From an uncultured Gammaproteobacteria bacterium (GTDB lineage Bacteria > Pseudomonadota > Gammaproteobacteria > Berkiellales > Berkiellaceae), in the NCBI GenBank assembly GCA_902826485.1, contig CADEEZ010000001.1:63111-127110 (forward strand): a stretch of DNA of 64,000 nt, written 5' to 3'. The position numbers were made by a program, and so were the translations under genes. This document shows positions 35,720-44,393 of this stretch, piece after piece (within the stretch, counting starts at the first letter, position 1; each line of letters begins with the position of its first letter). The notes under the pieces are model-generated. The model saw only the letters and a list, made by a program, of their open reading frames with translations. It did no database searches and was not told the origin of the DNA.

Positions 35720-36490
35720 CTAAAATTTATTTTTTAATTCTCTCAAAAACAATAAAGCTGAAACAGGATCATTGCCTGTATACCCTTTATTTTTTAATGC
35801 GGCCAATATACTTGGTTCTTCACAGCGCAAAAAGGGATTAGTTTTCAGTTCTATGTTGAGCGACACTGGCAGAGAAGGTAAATTATTTTTTCTTAAATTT
35901 TCTACTTCTGATTTTCTTAATTCTAAAGTTTTATTATTTGGATCAATGTTTTGAGCAAATTTAATATTTGCCAGTGTATATTCATGTGCACAGTAAATTA
36001 AAGTCTCTTGAGGTAATTTTTTTATTTTTGCTAAAGCGTTATACATTTGGGTAGGTGTGCCTTCAAAAATTTTACCCATGCCCACAGAAAATAAAGTGTC
36101 TCCACAAAATAGGGCATTTTCATATATATAAGCAACATGACCCAATGTATGCCCTGGAATATCCAAAATTTTTATAGGTGAGGTTAAATTTTCAAAAACA
36201 ATTTCATCACTTTCTGAAATAAATTTGGTTACGCCTTCTACTTGGTCTGTTTTAGAAGCATATACGGGAATAGTAGGAAAATGCTTGAGCAAGGTTTTTA
36301 CCCCCCCTGTATGATCCCAATGTTTATGAGTAAGTAAAATACCATCTAATGTTAAATTATTTTTTTGTAAATAATTTAAGACAGGATCTGCTTCACTCGG
36401 ATCAAAAACAATAACATGGCTTGAATTTACGCCATGTAGGACCCAAATATAGTTGTCTGACAGGGCATTAAGAGTAAATATGTGAGCCAT
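35720..36490 (-). CDS. gloB: hydroxyacylglutathione hydrolase (glyoxalase II)
   Basis: 256 residues from ATG 36490 (MAHIFTLNALSDNYIW), which fits the GloB N-terminus; the frame extends 11 codons further upstream. The metallo-beta-lactamase motif THKHWDH (54-60) binds the dinuclear metal centre. GHTLGHVAYI, LFCGDTLFSVGMGKIFEG and YCAHEYTLANIKFA are GloB signatures. It hydrolyses S-lactoylglutathione to lactate and glutathione in methylglyoxal detoxification. Confidence 0.94.
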   Translation of the reverse strand: MAHIFTLNALSDNYIWVLHGVNSSHVIVFDPSEADPVLNYLQKNNLTLDGILLTHKHWDHTGGVKTLLKHFPTIPVYASKTDQVEGVTKFISESDEIVFENLTSPIKILDIPGHTLGHVAYIYENALFCGDTLFSVGMGKIFEGTPTQMYNALAKIKKLPQETLIYCAHEYTLANIKFAQNIDPNNKTLELRKSEVENLRKNNLPSLPVSLNIELKTNPFLRCEEPSILAALKNKGYTGNDPVSALLFLRELKNKF

Positions 36491-36607
36491 GTGATGTTTT
36501 TCCCAGATTATATAAAGAGACAATCAACTAAATAATATTATTTTAATAATAATTTAAAAATAAAGCATACCCCTAATATAGGGCATAAATATAGAGAGCA
36601 CTTAATC

Positions 36608-37426
36608 ATGACGCAATTTTCATTAAAAACACTGAATCCTCTTATTTCTTCATTGGTTGAACGGGCCGATATTTTGGCTGTCCTCTGTTATGGCTCTTAT
36701 CCTGAAGGTACATTTGACGATAAATCAGATATTGATATATTGGTGATTTGTGAAGGCGCTATTCCTAGCGCAGAAATCAGAAAAAATATATATATGCAAA
36801 ACGATTGTAAAGAAATCATACAACAAATAACGCATGACAATTGGGAAACAACCTGGACGCCAGTCAACGATGAACTTATATTTCATCAAAAAAAGATTGA
36901 AATTGGCTATAATATTGCCTCATGGGTAACTGAGGTGGTGAATGAAATCATACGCGATGGCGCTCTTACGCTAAAAAACTTTGACTTTCAGCCTTACAGT
37001 TTTTTAGGCTTATTAGAAAATGCCACTTGTTTATACGAAAAAGAAAATTTTGTCACTCATCTTAAAAAGCAAATCCGTCCGTTTCCTGCCAAGTTAAAAG
37101 AAAACATTATCAATGATAATCTATCTGTTTTTAATGAAAGCTTAGAAGATCTTGAAGATTATGTACACCGAGACATAGGGGTGCTGGCTTTTCAGTTTCA
37201 TCTTTTTAGAGCATTAAATGCAGCCATTCAAATTATTTTTGCGATCAATGAAATTTATTATCCCGCCTCAAAACGCGAAGAATGGCATTTAATGCGGTTA
37301 TCGAAATTACCTGAGGGATTTCATAAGTTGATTTATGATTTGTTGCCAGTGTTTTATACTAAAAAAACAGAAATCGTGACCAAGCTAAAAGAGATTCAAT
37401 TATTTTTTAAAAATGAAACCATATAA
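36608..37426 (+). CDS. MNT-type nucleotidyltransferase
   Basis: 272 residues. The nucleotidyltransferase signature is LCYGSYPEGTFDDKSDIDILVI with GS at 29-30 and acidic pair D41/D43. The C-terminal region (RDIGVLAFQFHLFRALNAAIQIIFAINEIYYPASKREEWHL) is a helical domain resembling DUF4037/kanamycin-nucleotidyltransferase-like proteins. Substrate unknown. No HEPN partner gene is adjacent, so a toxin-antitoxin role is not supported. It differs from the ANT-like gene at 19265. Confidence 0.72.
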   Translation: MTQFSLKTLNPLISSLVERADILAVLCYGSYPEGTFDDKSDIDILVICEGAIPSAEIRKNIYMQNDCKEIIQQITHDNWETTWTPVNDELIFHQKKIEIGYNIASWVTEVVNEIIRDGALTLKNFDFQPYSFLGLLENATCLYEKENFVTHLKKQIRPFPAKLKENIINDNLSVFNESLEDLEDYVHRDIGVLAFQFHLFRALNAAIQIIFAINEIYYPASKREEWHLMRLSKLPEGFHKLIYDLLPVFYTKKTEIVTKLKEIQLFFKNETI

Positions 37427-37427
37427 T

Positions 37428-37700
37428 TTAGAGTGTTTTTTTGGCTTTACGCTCAATTTCCCATTTGGCTAAGATGCGGACAAACAAGGCAAAAGCCAAT
37501 GGTCCAAATAGAATGGTAAGAATATCTTTCCATGCTAATTGATAATCTCTATAACAAAAAATGAGACTAAATAAAACGGCGAAACAAAGACAATAAGCGA
37601 TAACAAACCATTTTTTTAAAGAAATGGTTTTATCGACGGCTTTATCTCCGAAATAGTGAAAAAATAAAAGGGCAATTTCTGTAATGATATTTGCTAGCAT
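37428..37700 (-). CDS. hypothetical membrane protein, 90 aa
   Basis: Two or three hydrophobic segments (about 1-16, 29-48 and 56-74) and a basic C-terminal tail (EIERKAKKTL). No family recognised. It abuts the convergent nucleotidyltransferase gene with a 1-bp gap. A 21-bp element 51 bp upstream of its start is shared with the region upstream of the MFS gene at 38437-39681. Moderate confidence. Confidence 0.5.
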   Translation of the reverse strand: MLANIITEIALLFFHYFGDKAVDKTISLKKWFVIAYCLCFAVLFSLIFCYRDYQLAWKDILTILFGPLAFALFVRILAKWEIERKAKKTL

Positions 37701-37750
37701 ATTTGGTCATTTACTTTTTTTAAGTTTTTCAGTAAAAGAAATATAGCGTT

Positions 37751-37771
37751 TTATCTTTTCTTAGTAAAGGT
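37751..37771 (-). repeat. 21-bp element, copy 1, upstream of the 90-aa membrane gene
   Basis: This sequence (TTATCTTTTCTTAGTAAAGG plus T on the plus strand) recurs exactly at 39722-39742. Both copies are 40-51 bp upstream of a minus-strand start. It could be a regulator site or a small repeat. Confidence 0.55.
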
Positions 37772-37835
37772 TGAAGATTAGCCAGTCAATTTATAAAAAT
37801 CAGGTTTCAATCAAAAGTTAAGATTAAAAAAATGA

Positions 37836-37864
37836 TTGCACGTTTTTGAGAGAAAGGGTATTCT
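37836..37864 (+). promoter_or_regulatory. candidate sigma70 promoter of a structured leader
   Basis: TTGCAC (37836-37841) and TATTCT (37859-37864) with a 17-nt spacer. It would start transcription near 37871, just before a hairpin, a strong Shine-Dalgarno and an 11-codon ORF. No protein gene of usual size follows until 38253. Confidence 0.4.
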
Positions 37865-37886
37865 TTTGTTGCATACATAAATAAGC

Positions 37887-37920
37887 GTTCACACAAGGTG
37901 GCTAAACACCTTGTATGAAC
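37887..37920 (+). other. hairpin upstream of an 11-codon ORF
   Basis: GTTCA (37887-37891 region) plus ACAAGGTG pairs with CACCTTGT plus TGAAC, 13 pairs with one mismatch and loop GCTAAA. It is in the 5' leader of the short ORF at 37958 and could control access to its ribosome site. Confidence 0.55.
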
Positions 37921-37957
37921 TAACCAAAAATCAATCTTACCTAAAGGAGATTAACTT

Positions 37958-37993
37958 ATGGCTACAAGCATTCTAATCTATTTTTCCTCTTAA
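37958..37993 (+). CDS. possible 11-aa leader peptide
   Basis: ATG with AAAGGAG 8-10 nt upstream, among the best ribosome sites in the window, opens a frame of only 11 codons (MATSILIYFSS) ending in TAA. It follows a promoter-like pair and a hairpin, so it resembles a leader or microprotein. No other frame here is open, so this is not obviously a frameshifted larger gene. Tentative. Confidence 0.35.
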   Translation: MATSILIYFSS

Positions 37994-38173
37994 TTAAAGT
38001 TGTTAGCAAACCAAATAATTTAATCATTATTGATTTTCTATTTGATTTTAAAGGAAAAAATTAGCTTTTATAGCTAATAAAACCCATTGCTTAATATTTT
38101 CGCTCAAACACATTAATGAGGCAGTATTGCTTTATTTAATGATTTTGCAGCAAAAATAAGTAGCTATAAGCAA

Positions 38174-38220
38174 TATTCGATGTAGGCATGGGTATAGCAG
38201 TGCATACCCATGATCGAATA
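38174..38220 (+). other. strong bulged stem-loop upstream of the 59-aa gene
   Basis: TATTCGAT/ATCGAATA (8 bp) and CATGGGTAT/ATACCCATG (9 bp) are stacked, with a 5-nt bulge GTAGG on the left and an 8-nt loop. 17 uninterrupted Watson-Crick pairs apart from the bulge. The stem ends 32 nt before the next start codon, so it may be part of a regulatory leader or a small RNA. Confidence 0.6.
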
Positions 38221-38252
38221 CATAATTCATTTGTATGAAAAAAAGGATTCAT

Positions 38253-38432
38253 ATGAAAATTAGCACACAAATGTGTAAAAGAGATCTGATTCAAATTGCT
38301 GTGGCTCTAGGCAGTAATATTAGCGCGGTATTTTGTTTCTGCTTTTTTAAAGAATTAACACCCGGTTTTTTAGTCGCAAATACTTTTAATATGTTAGTGT
38401 TATTAACGAACACTTTTTTTAGAGACTATTAA
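38253..38432 (+). CDS. 59-aa hydrophobic small protein
   Basis: From ATG 38253 (AAAAGG just upstream) the product is MKISTQMCKRDLIQIAVALG followed by two hydrophobic segments (about 12-34 and 38-55). The frame extends 6 codons upstream to 38235, but that start has no ribosome site. It ends 4 bp before the convergent MFS stop. No homologue recognised. It may be the gene controlled by the structured region upstream. Confidence 0.45.
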   Translation: MKISTQMCKRDLIQIAVALGSNISAVFCFCFFKELTPGFLVANTFNMLVLLTNTFFRDY

Positions 38433-38436
38433 TGGT

Positions 38437-39681
38437 TTATTCTTTTATAGACAACGGAAGCGGGTCAGACTTTTGCTGACGCACCGAAAACAAAATGGTC
38501 ACTCCAGCTAAAACGATAGCTAAAATAATAGGGAAGGTACTTCCTTGCCAGAGCAAGAGTGAACCCAAAATGCATAAGCCAGCATCTCCTAACATTCTAG
38601 TGCCCCATTGTAAACCCATCACAGTGCCTTGTTCATGTTCATCGGCATTATCAGAAAGAGTTACTATCAAAATGGTATTGAGGGCAGAATAACTTAAGCC
38701 AACAATAAAGAAATGTAAGTTAAGCGTTAACGCATTCGCGGCAAAGAGTAATAAAACTAAAGCGCCACTGTATATGAGCATTAAATGAAGATGGTAAGCT
38801 GCAGGATTTGTTCTTTTTCTTAAAAGCTGAGGAAGCCACAATGAACCAATAGCTAATGCTAGGCTAAGGGTAGCAGAATAAAGGCCAATCAGTTTAGGTG
38901 ACATATCCCATTGTTCGACTAGAAAGGCAGGGTAAAATTCATAATAACAATCAATACTTAAAGACAATAAAATAATAATTAAAAAAGGTTTGCGCAATTG
39001 AGGACGTTTAAGCACTTGGTTTAGTTTGCCGACAATATTAAATTCTGCGAGCAAAGCGGTATGCTGATTTTTAACAACACGGGTTTCGGTGAACCAGAGA
39101 GCTACTAACAAAGTGAGAAAAATGGACATGATGCTGCCAATATAAAATGGCGTGGAAAAATTAAACCAGGAAACTAATGTGTTATCACATAAAAAACCAC
39201 CCAGCAGCGGCCCCACAAGATAACCTAACGATGAGGCTGCAGCAACCGCCCCTAAACCAAAATATCTGTCGTATTTTAAATCGGTAATACAGGCTTGTGC
39301 AATGCCCATATTGCCTTCAAAAAAGCCGGTTAAAATTCTACTGATAATCAATAATCCAACAGCATTGTGAGCAATAGCCAGCGCAGATAATAAATATCCT
39401 ATACCTGTGCCAACTAAAGACAGCATTAATAGTTTTTTTCTGCCGTAGCGATCAGATAAGCTGCCTAAAATTGGAGAGCCAAAAAATTGTGCCAAAGGGT
39501 AAGCCGCTAATGTTAGCCCTAAAAGAATGGCACACCATTTAGGCGTAAGCCCTAAGGCCATCACAAGGGGTGAATCAGGTTGGAGAAATAAAGGCGAAAA
39601 AATAGGGTAAGGTAAAGATAAACCAACAAATCCAAAAAATACAATGGATAACAGTGAAACGGTTTGAGTAGATTTTTGCAC
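38437..39681 (-). CDS. MFS transporter (TetA/MdtG-like)
   Basis: 414 residues with 12 predicted membrane helices. The signature between helices 2 and 3 is GSLSDRYGRKKLL, and GFFEGNMGIAQACITD plus LGYLVGPLLGG are typical of drug:H+ antiporter-1 (TetA-like) MFS proteins. The substrate is unknown. It has no adjacent TetR-type regulator. The minus-strand promoter region holds an AT-rich inverted repeat (39706-39733) overlapping a 21-bp repeat. Confidence 0.85.
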   Translation of the reverse strand: MQKSTQTVSLLSIVFFGFVGLSLPYPIFSPLFLQPDSPLVMALGLTPKWCAILLGLTLAAYPLAQFFGSPILGSLSDRYGRKKLLMLSLVGTGIGYLLSALAIAHNAVGLLIISRILTGFFEGNMGIAQACITDLKYDRYFGLGAVAAASSLGYLVGPLLGGFLCDNTLVSWFNFSTPFYIGSIMSIFLTLLVALWFTETRVVKNQHTALLAEFNIVGKLNQVLKRPQLRKPFLIIILLSLSIDCYYEFYPAFLVEQWDMSPKLIGLYSATLSLALAIGSLWLPQLLRKRTNPAAYHLHLMLIYSGALVLLLFAANALTLNLHFFIVGLSYSALNTILIVTLSDNADEHEQGTVMGLQWGTRMLGDAGLCILGSLLLWQGSTFPIILAIVLAGVTILFSVRQQKSDPLPLSIKE

Positions 39682-39705
39682 GAATTTTTCTTAGTTAAGT
39701 AATTA

Positions 39706-39742
39706 AAGAAAAGATAGCAGCTTATCTTTTCTTAGTAAAGGT
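39706..39742. promoter_or_regulatory. AT-rich inverted repeat and 21-bp repeat copy 2, upstream of the MFS gene
   Basis: AAGAAAAGATA (39706-39716) and TATCTTTTCTT (39723-39733) form an 11-bp perfect inverted repeat around GCAGCT. The right arm is part of the 21-bp element (39722-39742) that also occurs at 37751-37771. The region is 25-60 bp upstream of the MFS start and is a candidate operator. Confidence 0.5.
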
Positions 39743-39795
39743 CATATTTACACCCAATTCAAAAGCTATTTAACTTTATATAATTTCGGGTGAAA

Positions 39796-39831
39796 GTACG
39801 GAGAAAAGTACGGAGAAAAGTACGGAGAACT
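39796..39831. repeat. 12-bp tandem repeat, three copies
   Basis: GTACGGAGAAAA occurs at 39796 and 39808, and as GTACGGAGAACT at 39820. It abuts the REP-like palindrome at 39844 and lies in a 330-bp gap between the MFS and kinase genes. Confidence 0.8.
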
Positions 39832-39843
39832 GACTCCTATTCT

Positions 39844-39935
39844 CTACGTACCGCGCTTTATGCGCGGTATCCAGGCTTGCTCTAATAATAAAAGGCATAA
39901 ACCCCTGGATGCCGCGAACAAGTCGCGGCACGTAG
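39844..39935. repeat. REP/MITE-like palindromic element with two internal hairpins
   Basis: The 92-bp element has inverted outer ends CTACGT (39844) and ACGTAG (39930), a hairpin ACCGCGC-TTTAT-GCGCGGT (39850-39868), inverted ATCCAGG/CCTGGAT (39869-39875/39904-39910) and a second hairpin GCCGCGA-ACAAG-TCGCGGC (39911-39929). It is markedly GC-rich against its surroundings, as expected of a mobile intergenic palindromic repeat. Other copies should exist elsewhere in the genome. Confidence 0.75.
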
Positions 39936-40011
39936 GTAGTGAGTCGTTACATTTTTTCTGTTGATGCATTCGATGGCATGACAGGCTCAGAGCTGGCAAG
40001 AGGGAGGCTAT

Positions 40012-41412
40012 TTATAAATAAGCAGCTTTATTGGGCTTAAAACAATTCATCAATGAACTTGCAGCATTACACACCGTACTAACAGCTGCTTTAGCATATA
40101 AAGCAGGGCGATATTTAAAATACAAATCGGCTCTCGCTTTAGCGACACATTCAGGTTGTAAAGGATTAAGCACAGCATCATCAACAAACTTTAAGCCAGC
40201 TTTAATAGGGTGGTATAAAAGCGCTGCTTGAAAAACTGTTTGGGTTGCGGTTGCATCAATAACGCTTTTGATATTCTCTTTAGTCATTAATTCGTAGAAA
40301 TTTTCTAATGTTTTTTTGCCCGTTTCATAGTCAAAATTATTTGTAAGGGGTGAATTAGAAATCGTTTCAGTAATATTACATATCAAAGTATTATTGGAAA
40401 TAATATCGTTTACATTAGTTTTTAAATTATCGCGTGTTAGATTTTTTATAAAACCCCACGCTTTTTTCACTAATTCGGTATTGGCTTCATAGAAATTTTT
40501 AAACATTGTATAGGGAATAAACAAACTGACTAAGTAAAATGGTTTAAAGATGTGCTTAAATATAATGTCTAAATTACAGCGATGTATAAAAAATTTCAGA
40601 TGATCGTTCATAAAAGGGGAAATGAACAATTCTGCAAATTGTTGTTTGACAAGTCCTAATCCACGCAGCTCTAAAAAGGCTTGAAAGAGTAATTTTGATT
40701 TTAAATAATCATAAAAAAAATGATTTGGGAGCATTAAAGCAGGTATGCCATATATGGCACCATAAACAAGCCCACCCCACCAAGCAATATTAGTTAGCGC
40801 TTCTAATTTATTTTCTCGGGCATAGGTTAAATAATCTTGAACAAATAGGAATAAGCCTGTCTGTGGAATTTTACCAAAATTTGCTACCACTTTGTTTATC
40901 AATATAAATAAGAAACTATCAAGGAATATATTGACAAAAGAAGCGTCTCTGCTTAGGCCAAAATCAATGGCAGTCGTTTTCTTTGTTTTAGAATTGGTAA
41001 GAAAATTACCTGAATGAGAATCAAAATGCGTGATATTTTTACGATGACAATCTCTTAATGCATTAAAACTGCCGTGTACATCGGACATATTCCAAGGGCT
41101 AAGGTATTGCTTATGGCCTTCTACTTTTTTCATCACGATGTAGAATGTATCGCCTTTTCTTGTATAACCTTCTAAAAGGCCCATTGTTTCGAGTGCTGCT
41201 ATTTCATTTATGGTTTTTCTAAGCGAATCTCTATAGGTCATTTCCATCCCTGGATTTGCGCCCACGATTACTTCTTTACATGCAAACCCCGTTGGATTAC
41301 GTGAGTTATTAAATAATTCATAAGTGCTACCAAAGGCACCTCTACCTAATAGGGGGCCGAAATGAATGGGTGTGTATAAGCCTGTGCTTTGAGAAACGTA
41401 TTGAATATCCAT
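40012..41412 (-). CDS. protein kinase-like effector candidate, paralogue of 28823
   Basis: 466 residues. Gly-loop LLGRGAFGSTYE (21-32), K46 (ACKE), E70, catalytic HFDSHSGN (129-136; D131, N136) and DFGL (D150). The region after the kinase core shares long stretches with the 387-aa protein at 28823 (for example FLDS, AWWGGLVYGAIYGIPAL, HIFKPFYLVSLFIPYTMFKNF). An insertion of about 80 residues (about 318-400) is unique to this copy. Hydrophobic segments suggest membrane contact. Putative host-directed kinase; inferred. Confidence 0.77.
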   Translation of the reverse strand: MDIQYVSQSTGLYTPIHFGPLLGRGAFGSTYELFNNSRNPTGFACKEVIVGANPGMEMTYRDSLRKTINEIAALETMGLLEGYTRKGDTFYIVMKKVEGHKQYLSPWNMSDVHGSFNALRDCHRKNITHFDSHSGNFLTNSKTKKTTAIDFGLSRDASFVNIFLDSFLFILINKVVANFGKIPQTGLFLFVQDYLTYARENKLEALTNIAWWGGLVYGAIYGIPALMLPNHFFYDYLKSKLLFQAFLELRGLGLVKQQFAELFISPFMNDHLKFFIHRCNLDIIFKHIFKPFYLVSLFIPYTMFKNFYEANTELVKKAWGFIKNLTRDNLKTNVNDIISNNTLICNITETISNSPLTNNFDYETGKKTLENFYELMTKENIKSVIDATATQTVFQAALLYHPIKAGLKFVDDAVLNPLQPECVAKARADLYFKYRPALYAKAAVSTVCNAASSLMNCFKPNKAAYL

Positions 41413-41485
41413 TGAGTTAGCCTAATTGCAAATAAAAATAGTTAATTATCTTACCTTATAATTTACCTCGTATCAATTTGATTGT

Positions 41486-41532
41486 TCCCTCGCATCCTCC
41501 TTCGCTCAAGCTTCGGAGGACAAGGCAAGGGA
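41486..41532. repeat. GC-rich intergenic palindrome
   Basis: TCCTCC (41495-41500) and GGAGGA (41515-41520) face each other around TTCGCTCAAGCTTC, with outer TCCCT/AGGGA pairing further out. This resembles intergenic palindromic elements of the type seen in many intracellular bacteria, and lies between the kinase gene and thrS. Confidence 0.4.
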
Positions 41533-41660
41533 GGAGACTAGAATTGGAACTTAGAAAAAATAGCTTTAAATGATTCAAAACTTTAACTTAATCCTGAACT
41601 ATGATAGAAATTGTCGGGCGAAATTTTATCTCGCGTTTCTATTAATATATTGAGGATTTT

Positions 41661-43568
41661 ATGCCGATTGTACGTTTACCTGATGGTTCCGAAAGAAAGT
41701 ATGATGCGCCCGTAACTGTGTACCAAGTAGCAGAGTCTATTGGCACCGGTTTAGCAAAGGCCGCTTTAGCAGGGAAAGTAGACGGTAAGCTAGTTGACAC
41801 CAGTTACTTAATAGAAACCAATGCAACCTTGCAAATTATTACCGAAAAAGATACCGATGGCTTAGAAGTGTTGCGGCATTCTTGTGCGCATTTATTAGCG
41901 CATGCCGTGCAGGCTATTTATCCTACAGCGCAAGTCACGATTGGTCCGGTGATTGCCGATGGGTTTTATTACGATTTTGCTTTTGAAAGGGCGTTTACTC
42001 CAGAAGATTTAGAAAAATTTGAAGCCAAAATGGCTGAATTAGCCAAAAATAATTTTCCCGTTGTGCGTTCGTTGATGTCCAGACAAGAAGCGATTAAGCA
42101 TTTTAAAAAATTAGGCGAAAATTATAAAGTCGAGATTATCGAAAGCATCCCTGAAGGCGATGACTTATCATTTTATCAACAAGATAATTTTATTGATTTG
42201 TGCCGTGGGCCACATTTACCTAGCACCGGTAAAATTAAAATATTTAAGCTATTAAAAGTGGCTGGCGCTTATTGGCGCGGCGATTCTAAAAACGCTATGT
42301 TACAGCGCGTGTATGGCACCGCGTTTTTCAAAAAAGAAGATTTGCAGGCTTATTTGTTCCGTATTGAAGAAGCGGAAAAACGCGATCATCGTAAGCTGGG
42401 CAAAAAATTTGAATTATTCCATATGCAAGAAGAAGCACCTGGAATGATTTTTTGGCACCCTAAAGGCTGGACGGTATATAACCTAGTGCGAGATTTTATT
42501 CGCCGTTCTATCGTGAATAAGGGCTATCAAGAGGTGAATACCCCTCAAGTGGTAGACAGAAGCTTATGGGAAAAATCGGGCCATTGGGAGATGTTTGGTA
42601 AAGAAATGTTTTCTGTTCAAACCGAAGATAAAACCTATGCCGTTAAGCCCATGAATTGCCCTTGCCATGTACAGATATTTAACCAAGGCTTAAAAAGCTA
42701 CAAAGACTTGCCTTTAAGATTAGCTGAGTTTGGATCGTGTCATCGAAATGAGCCATCAGGGGCGCTGCATGGTTTATTAAGGTTAAGAAGCTTTGTACAA
42801 GATGATGCGCATATTTTTTGTACTGAAGATCAAATTCAATCGGAAGTGGCTTATTTTATTGATTTGTTATTTAAAATTTATCAAGTCTTTGGGTTTACCC
42901 AAGTCAAAATCAAATTATCGACTCGCCCAGAAAATAGAGTGGGCACAGATGAAATTTGGGATAAGGCAGAGCAAGCGCTGGCCGATGCCCTCGATCAGAA
43001 AAAGCTCGACTATGAGCTAAATCCAGGAGAAGGGGCCTTTTATGGTCCAAAAGTTGAATTTTCGCTCCAAGATTCTTTAGGACGGGTATGGCAGTGCGGC
43101 ACGGTACAGGTCGATTTTTCGATGCCAAACCGGTTAGGGGCAGCTTATATAGACGAACATAACCAAAAGAAAGTACCTGTTATGGTCCATCGGGCCATTG
43201 TCGGATCATTAGAACGGTTTATCGGCATACTAATAGAAGAATTTGCCGGCTCATTTCCTTATTGGTTGGCACCCGTTCAGGTTGTGGTGATGAATATCAC
43301 GACAGGACAGGAGGATTATGTTAACTCACTCATGGAAAAACTTCAGATTTCGGGTGTAAGAGCAATCGCTGACTTGAGAAATGAAAAGATAGGGTTTAAA
43401 ATCCGGGAACACACTATTCAGCGAATTCCGTATTTGCTGGTGGTGGGTGACAAAGAAGTGGCAAACCATACGGTTTCCCTTCGGACTCGAGAGGGTCAAG
43501 ATTTAGGCACGTTAGAAATTAATGACTTAGTTGAAAAACTTAAATCTGAAAATAACGTGACTATATAG
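41661..43568 (+). CDS. thrS: threonyl-tRNA synthetase
   Basis: 635 residues. TGS domain about 1-60, second additional domain with [10 protein letters not shown] (editing site) about 65-225, class II catalytic core and C-terminal anticodon-binding domain from about 535. Zinc/catalytic features include [12 protein letters not shown] and [31 protein letters not shown] precedes the ATG. First gene of the thrS-infC-rpmI-rplT-pheST-ihfA cluster; infC starts 44 nt downstream. Confidence 0.98.
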   Translation: MPIVRLPDGSERKYDAPVTVYQVAESIGTGLAKAALAGKVDGKLVDTSYLIETNATLQIITEKDTDGLEVLRHSCAHLLAHAVQAIYPTAQVTIGPVIADGFYYDFAFERAFTPEDLEKFEAKMAELAKNNFPVVRSLMSRQEAIKHFKKLGENYKVEIIESIPEGDDLSFYQQDNFIDLCRGPHLPSTGKIKIFKLLKVAGAYWRGDSKNAMLQRVYGTAFFKKEDLQAYLFRIEEAEKRDHRKLGKKFELFHMQEEAPGMIFWHPKGWTVYNLVRDFIRRSIVNKGYQEVNTPQVVDRSLWEKSGHWEMFGKEMFSVQTEDKTYAVKPMNCPCHVQIFNQGLKSYKDLPLRLAEFGSCHRNEPSGALHGLLRLRSFVQDDAHIFCTEDQIQSEVAYFIDLLFKIYQVFGFTQVKIKLSTRPENRVGTDEIWDKAEQALADALDQKKLDYELNPGEGAFYGPKVEFSLQDSLGRVWQCGTVQVDFSMPNRLGAAYIDEHNQKKVPVMVHRAIVGSLERFIGILIEEFAGSFPYWLAPVQVVVMNITTGQEDYVNSLMEKLQISGVRAIADLRNEKIGFKIREHTIQRIPYLLVVGDKEVANHTVSLRTREGQDLGTLEINDLVEKLKSENNVTI

Positions 43569-43612
43569 TAATTTAATTTTTTTTATTTTTATCCACTTAG
43601 GAGGGATGGCCA

Positions 43613-44143
43613 ATTAGCTCGAATAAAAAGTCGCGGGTACGTGTTAACGCTTTAATCACCGCACCCATTGTTCGTTTAGTTGATCCAGATGGTTTGCTTC
43701 CACCCAATGAACTGGGTGTAATGAAGCGTCATGAGGCGCTTTTAAAGGCAGAACGTGTTGGTTTGGATCTGGTCGAGGTTTCTCCGAATGCTGAGCCACC
43801 TGTGGTTCGGGTCATGGATTATGGAAAGTTTATTTTTGAAGAGAAAAAAACCAAAAAGAAACAATCTATTCAGAAGATAAAAGAAATTAAGTTACGTCCG
43901 GTAACGGACGAAGGGGATTATCAGGTAAAACTACGCAACCTGATTAAATTCCTAAACGAAGGAGACAAGGTAAAAATTACCTTGCGCTTTAGAGGACGCG
44001 AAATTACCCATCAAGATCTTGGTATGAAGGTCATGGACAGATTACGCGAAGACACTAAAGAAGTGGGCTTAGTCGATCAAATGCCGCGCCTTGAAGGTAA
44101 GCAAATGGTGATGATGCTCTCTCCTAAAAAAGCGAAGGCGTAA
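43613..44143 (+). CDS. infC: translation initiation factor IF-3 (AUU start)
   Basis: Start at ATT (43613), 7 nt after AGGAGGG; the in-frame sequence [28 protein letters not shown] then continues into the conserved [20 protein letters not shown] and [16 protein letters not shown]. An ATG at 43606 is out of frame and stops after three codons. As in E. coli, an AUU start lets IF-3 repress its own translation. 176 aa. It promotes initiator tRNA selection and ribosome recycling. Confidence 0.95.
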   Translation: MSSNKKSRVRVNALITAPIVRLVDPDGLLPPNELGVMKRHEALLKAERVGLDLVEVSPNAEPPVVRVMDYGKFIFEEKKTKKKQSIQKIKEIKLRPVTDEGDYQVKLRNLIKFLNEGDKVKITLRFRGREITHQDLGMKVMDRLREDTKEVGLVDQMPRLEGKQMVMMLSPKKAKA

Positions 44144-44167
44144 AATTGCTTAAATAGCGGAGTAGAA

Positions 44168-44368
44168 ATGAAAGTTAAATTAAAGACCAATAAAGGCGCG
44201 GCAAAACGCTTTAAAATCACCGGTACGGGTAAAGTGCGTTTCAGACGTGCTAAGCGCGCACATATACGCACAAAGCAAACAGCGAAACAAGTTCGTGGTG
44301 CTCGTGCAAATGGCGTGTTGAAAGACTGCGATACACCATCTGTTATTCAGATGTTACCGTACGCATAA
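44168..44368 (+). CDS. rpmI: 50S ribosomal protein L35
   Basis: 66 residues, basic (KVKLKTNKGAAKRFKITGTGKVRFRRAKRAH), matching bL35 in sequence and length. It sits 24 nt after infC and 25 nt before rplT, the invariant order. In E. coli L20 represses the rpmI-rplT transcript; the short leader here has no obvious pseudoknot that I could verify. Confidence 0.97.
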   Translation: MKVKLKTNKGAAKRFKITGTGKVRFRRAKRAHIRTKQTAKQVRGARANGVLKDCDTPSVIQMLPYA

Positions 44369-44393
44369 TTTTATTTTTATTAGGTGAGTTAAA

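Noticed and set aside
36608-37700. MNT-HEPN toxin-antitoxin pair
   Set aside because: The MNT-type nucleotidyltransferase has no adjacent HEPN gene; the neighbour is a convergent membrane protein.
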